This document shows positions 6,964 through 8,019 of a stretch of 8,019 nt of DNA, piece by piece. The notes under the pieces are model-generated. The model made no database searches and was not told where the DNA came from. It saw only the letters and a list, made by a program, of their open reading frames with translations. The first letter of the stretch is position 1, and each line of letters opens with the position of its first letter. The stretch lies in assembly GCA_005877535.1 (NCBI GenBank), contig VBOM01000106.1, positions 1 to 8,019 on the forward strand, read 5' to 3'. The position numbers and the translations under genes are program-made. The DNA comes from Nitrospirota bacterium. Lineage in GTDB: Bacteria; Nitrospirota; Nitrospiria; Nitrospirales; Nitrospiraceae.

Positions 6964-6968
6964 TTGTG

Positions 6969-7007
6969 ATGGCTGAGCCCAAGCAAGAGAATTTCGACAA
7001 AATGTGA
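6969..7007 (+). other. In-frame 5' part of the FTR-like gene, ended by TGA at codon 13
   Basis: ATG 6969 with an excellent ribosome binding site opens MAEPKQENFDKM and stops at TGA 7005-7007. The same frame then continues without interruption (KYAKGF, then V at 7026) into the FTR-like protein. Aligned by eye with the cyanobacterial FTR catalytic chain, the amino acids on both sides of the TGA fit its N-terminal helix, so the original start was almost certainly here. The TGA may be a point mutation, a sequencing error, or a real stop making a 12-residue leader peptide. The aligned position is not one of the conserved cysteines. Confidence 0.7.
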
Positions 7008-7025
7008 AAGTATGCAAAGGGATTC

Positions 7026-7397
7026 GTGGAGAAGAGCGGGACGACCATGCATCCCACTCCTACAGTCACCGAAGCCGTGGTCAAAGGCCTCGCGATGCAC
7101 ATGGACGAGCTGGGCAAACCCCTTTGCCCCTGTAACTTCTACAAGGATAAACAAACAGAAGCCAAACTCCGCCGCTGGATGTGCGCCTGCGATGAAATGC
7201 AGATCTACAAATACTGCCACTGCCTGTTATTTGTGCGGGAAGACGGCATGCCGATCACGGAATATCTCCCGGAAGGCCACGAAGGCCGGGAGGTCTACGG
7301 CATCGTCACAGATCCGACTCCCGACAAAGGTCGTGCACTGAAACATAAGGCACAGCCAAGCGCAGAACTTGTTGCCCCCAAGAGCCCCGCCAAATAG
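7026..7397 (+). CDS. Ferredoxin:thioredoxin reductase catalytic (beta) chain-like protein
   Basis: The family reduces a thioredoxin disulfide with electrons from ferredoxin, using a 4Fe-4S cluster next to an active disulfide. The signature CPC-X16-CAC-X8-CHC is exact in spacing (Cys34, 36, 53, 55, 64, 66 counting from GTG 7026), so all four cluster ligands and both redox cysteines of the cyanobacterial enzyme are present. A roughly 50-residue C-terminal extension follows, ending in a Lys/Pro/Ala-rich tail. The listed start is GTG 7026, which has AAAGGGA (7016-7022) upstream and could be reached by ribosomes restarting after the TGA at 7005. ATG 7047 is another option but has a poorer site. 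The undisturbed gene would begin at 6969 and encode 142 codons. If restart is inefficient this is a pseudogene. No variable (alpha) FTR subunit or thioredoxin gene is in view. Confidence 0.8.
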   Translation: MEKSGTTMHPTPTVTEAVVKGLAMHMDELGKPLCPCNFYKDKQTEAKLRRWMCACDEMQIYKYCHCLLFVREDGMPITEYLPEGHEGREVYGIVTDPTPDKGRALKHKAQPSAELVAPKSPAK

Positions 7398-7455
7398 GCA
7401 ATTGTTTTGAGGGAAATTTCTATTTAGATCCTTGTTTCGAGAGAGGGCGCGCCGG

Positions 7456-7671
7456 GTGAAATTCATTGTCCAATTCAAAGTTCATGTAGCTGAAGCCTAC
7501 CGCGATGGCCTCCTAAATGAAATCGGAGATTCCAGCGGCGCATCCTATACGACGAGAGCTGATGGCCTTATCGAAATCACAGACTATGGGAACTCGGATG
7601 AAAACCTCATTAAGTCATTCCTAACGGACGAGGATGAGCGAGGAACCTTACGATATTGGCTTGAGGAATAA
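7456..7671 (+). CDS. Small hypothetical protein, 71 aa
   Basis: Not recognised. An acidic, soluble 71-residue protein with no cysteine, membrane segment or signal peptide. It begins with a strand-like MKFIVQFKVHVAEAYRDG, has a central DGLIEITDYGNSDENL and ends in DERGTLRYWLEE. The start chosen is GTG 7456, with GAGAGAGGG (7439-7447) 8 nt upstream; the in-frame TTG at 7432 is less likely. It follows the FTR-like gene by 58 bp on the same strand and may share its transcript. The composition looks coding, but without homology support it remains tentative. Confidence 0.5.
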   Translation: MKFIVQFKVHVAEAYRDGLLNEIGDSSGASYTTRADGLIEITDYGNSDENLIKSFLTDEDERGTLRYWLEE

Positions 7672-7739
7672 CCCGAGCTTGAATTAGCTAGCTGGAAATT
7701 GACCTGCAATTTATCTTTCTCATTCACCCATGAGGCGGG

Positions 7740-7837
7740 ATGGAGGGAGTGCCCCCTACTGCGCGCCCCGTTCTCACCCGCCCGAGCGCGCCGAGGCGCG
7801 CTCTTTACCCAAGCGAGGGCCTTCCAACTCCCTCCAT
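7740..7837. repeat. Hairpin repeat unit 1 of the right-edge cluster
   Basis: ATGGAGGGAGT (7740-7750) and ACTCCCTCCAT (7827-7837) are perfect 11-bp inverted ends of a 98-bp unit. Inside, GAGCGCGC (7784-7791) and GCGCGCTC (7796-7803) form an 8-bp stem with a 4-base loop. It contains ACTGCGCGC (7758-7766) and GAGGGCCTTC (7815-7824), both shared with the unit at 7920-8016. Confidence 0.65.
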
Positions 7838-7919
7838 TTAGGGGAGTGGCCAAGGCTGCCCTTTACTGCGCGCATTGAACGATATACACGCTCCTTCCAA
7901 GCTTGCTCGTTTCTCTCTA
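7838..7919. repeat. Middle segment of the right-edge repeat cluster
   Basis: This 82-bp stretch links the two clear hairpin units. It carries a third ACTGCGCGC (7865-7873) followed by an AACGA that also follows the motif in the last unit. Internal pairing is weak (AACGA with TCGTT). It is probably a diverged unit of the same family. Confidence 0.4.
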
Positions 7920-8016
7920 GGGATGGGGGCTGATTGATCTTCCACTGCGCGCGTCCAACGAGGGCCTTCTGAGGCCGCGCGTTGCGCGAGCACAGAAGAT
8001 CATCAGGCTCCATCCC
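7920..8016. repeat. Hairpin repeat unit 3 of the right-edge cluster
   Basis: A 97-bp unit with nested complementarity: GGGATGG (7920-7926) with CCATCCC (8010-8016), CTGAT...GATCTTC (7930-7942) with GAAGATCATCAG (7995-8006, one base bulged), CAACG (7956-7960) with CGTTG (7980-7984), and a terminal GGCCT-TCTG-AGGCC (7963-7976). It shares ACTGCGCGC (7944-7952) and GAGGGCCTTC (7960-7969) with unit 1. The cluster may continue beyond the window. Confidence 0.65.
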
Positions 8017-8019
8017 CTC

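Larger units (their letters stand above)
6611..6968. other. Divergent intergenic space between NorD-like and FTR-like genes
   Basis: This 358-bp space has no gene. From left to right it holds the short NorD-like leader (a poor promoter match, CTAACA-16 bp-TAGAAT on the minus strand, overlapping the edge of the repeat), the second copy of the terminal-inverted-repeat element (6651-6826), a 21-bp-period direct repeat (6835-6870), and a structured leader with the ribosome binding site of the FTR-like gene (6881-6963). Confidence 0.6.

Noticed and set aside
7005..7007. TGA as a selenocysteine codon
   Set aside because: No hairpin of the bacterial SECIS type is visible just downstream, and the aligned family position is not a conserved cysteine.
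7920..8016. Integron attC site (GTTGGAC resembles a GTTRRRY box on the minus strand)
   Set aside because: The matching inverse box would be only about 25 nt away, too close for an attC site, its sequence does not fit the consensus, and no integrase is present.
1..8019. CRISPR array, tRNA, rRNA or transposase
   Set aside because: No regular repeat-spacer pattern, no recognisable tRNA/rRNA sequence and no transposase motif was seen; the repeats present are inverted or heptameric.

Overview
This window reads like chromosomal sequence from a Nitrospira-type bacterium. The lineage is inferred from remembered protein resemblance and the gene mix (NuoF-like dehydrogenase subunit, short PuuD-like membrane protein, LDH-type malate dehydrogenase, ferredoxin:thioredoxin-reductase-like protein) plus intergenic spaces full of structured repeats. 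No database search was possible. There are no rRNA or tRNA genes, no recognisable transposase, no phage gene and no CRISPR array.

Layout. Five genes lie on the minus strand, transcribed right to left: a 1015-residue NorD/CobT-like von Willebrand A protein (3563-6610), an unrecognised 134-residue protein (3032-3436), malate dehydrogenase (2004-2942), a PuuD-like membrane protein (1326-1913), and a NuoF-like NADH dehydrogenase subunit (907 leftwards, cut by the window edge). NuoF has its own good sigma70-type promoter, and a strong hairpin follows the PuuD-like gene, so these genes are probably several transcription units. On the plus strand, after a divergent intergenic space, come an FTR catalytic-chain-like gene (6969/7026-7397) and a small unrecognised ORF (7456-7671).

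The spaces between genes are unusually structured. Two related elements of about 165-180 bp with terminal inverted repeats lie at 1078-1258 and 6651-6826. Two palindromes built from 7-bp repeats bracket the 134-residue gene. A cluster of three related hairpin units fills the right edge (7740-8016). The FTR-like gene has a leader with a 21-bp-period direct repeat, a potential H-type pseudoknot, an anti-Shine-Dalgarno stretch, and an in-frame TGA at codon 13, followed by a possible restart site.

Functionally, malate dehydrogenase and NuoF both concern NAD(H) flow (central carbon metabolism and respiration), and the FTR-like protein concerns ferredoxin-linked thiol redox control. The NorD-like protein is probably an accessory factor for assembling or activating a metalloenzyme, but no AAA+ partner gene is in view. 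No complete novel defence or mobile system is evident. The most noteworthy signals are the interrupted FTR gene with its leader and the repeat families.
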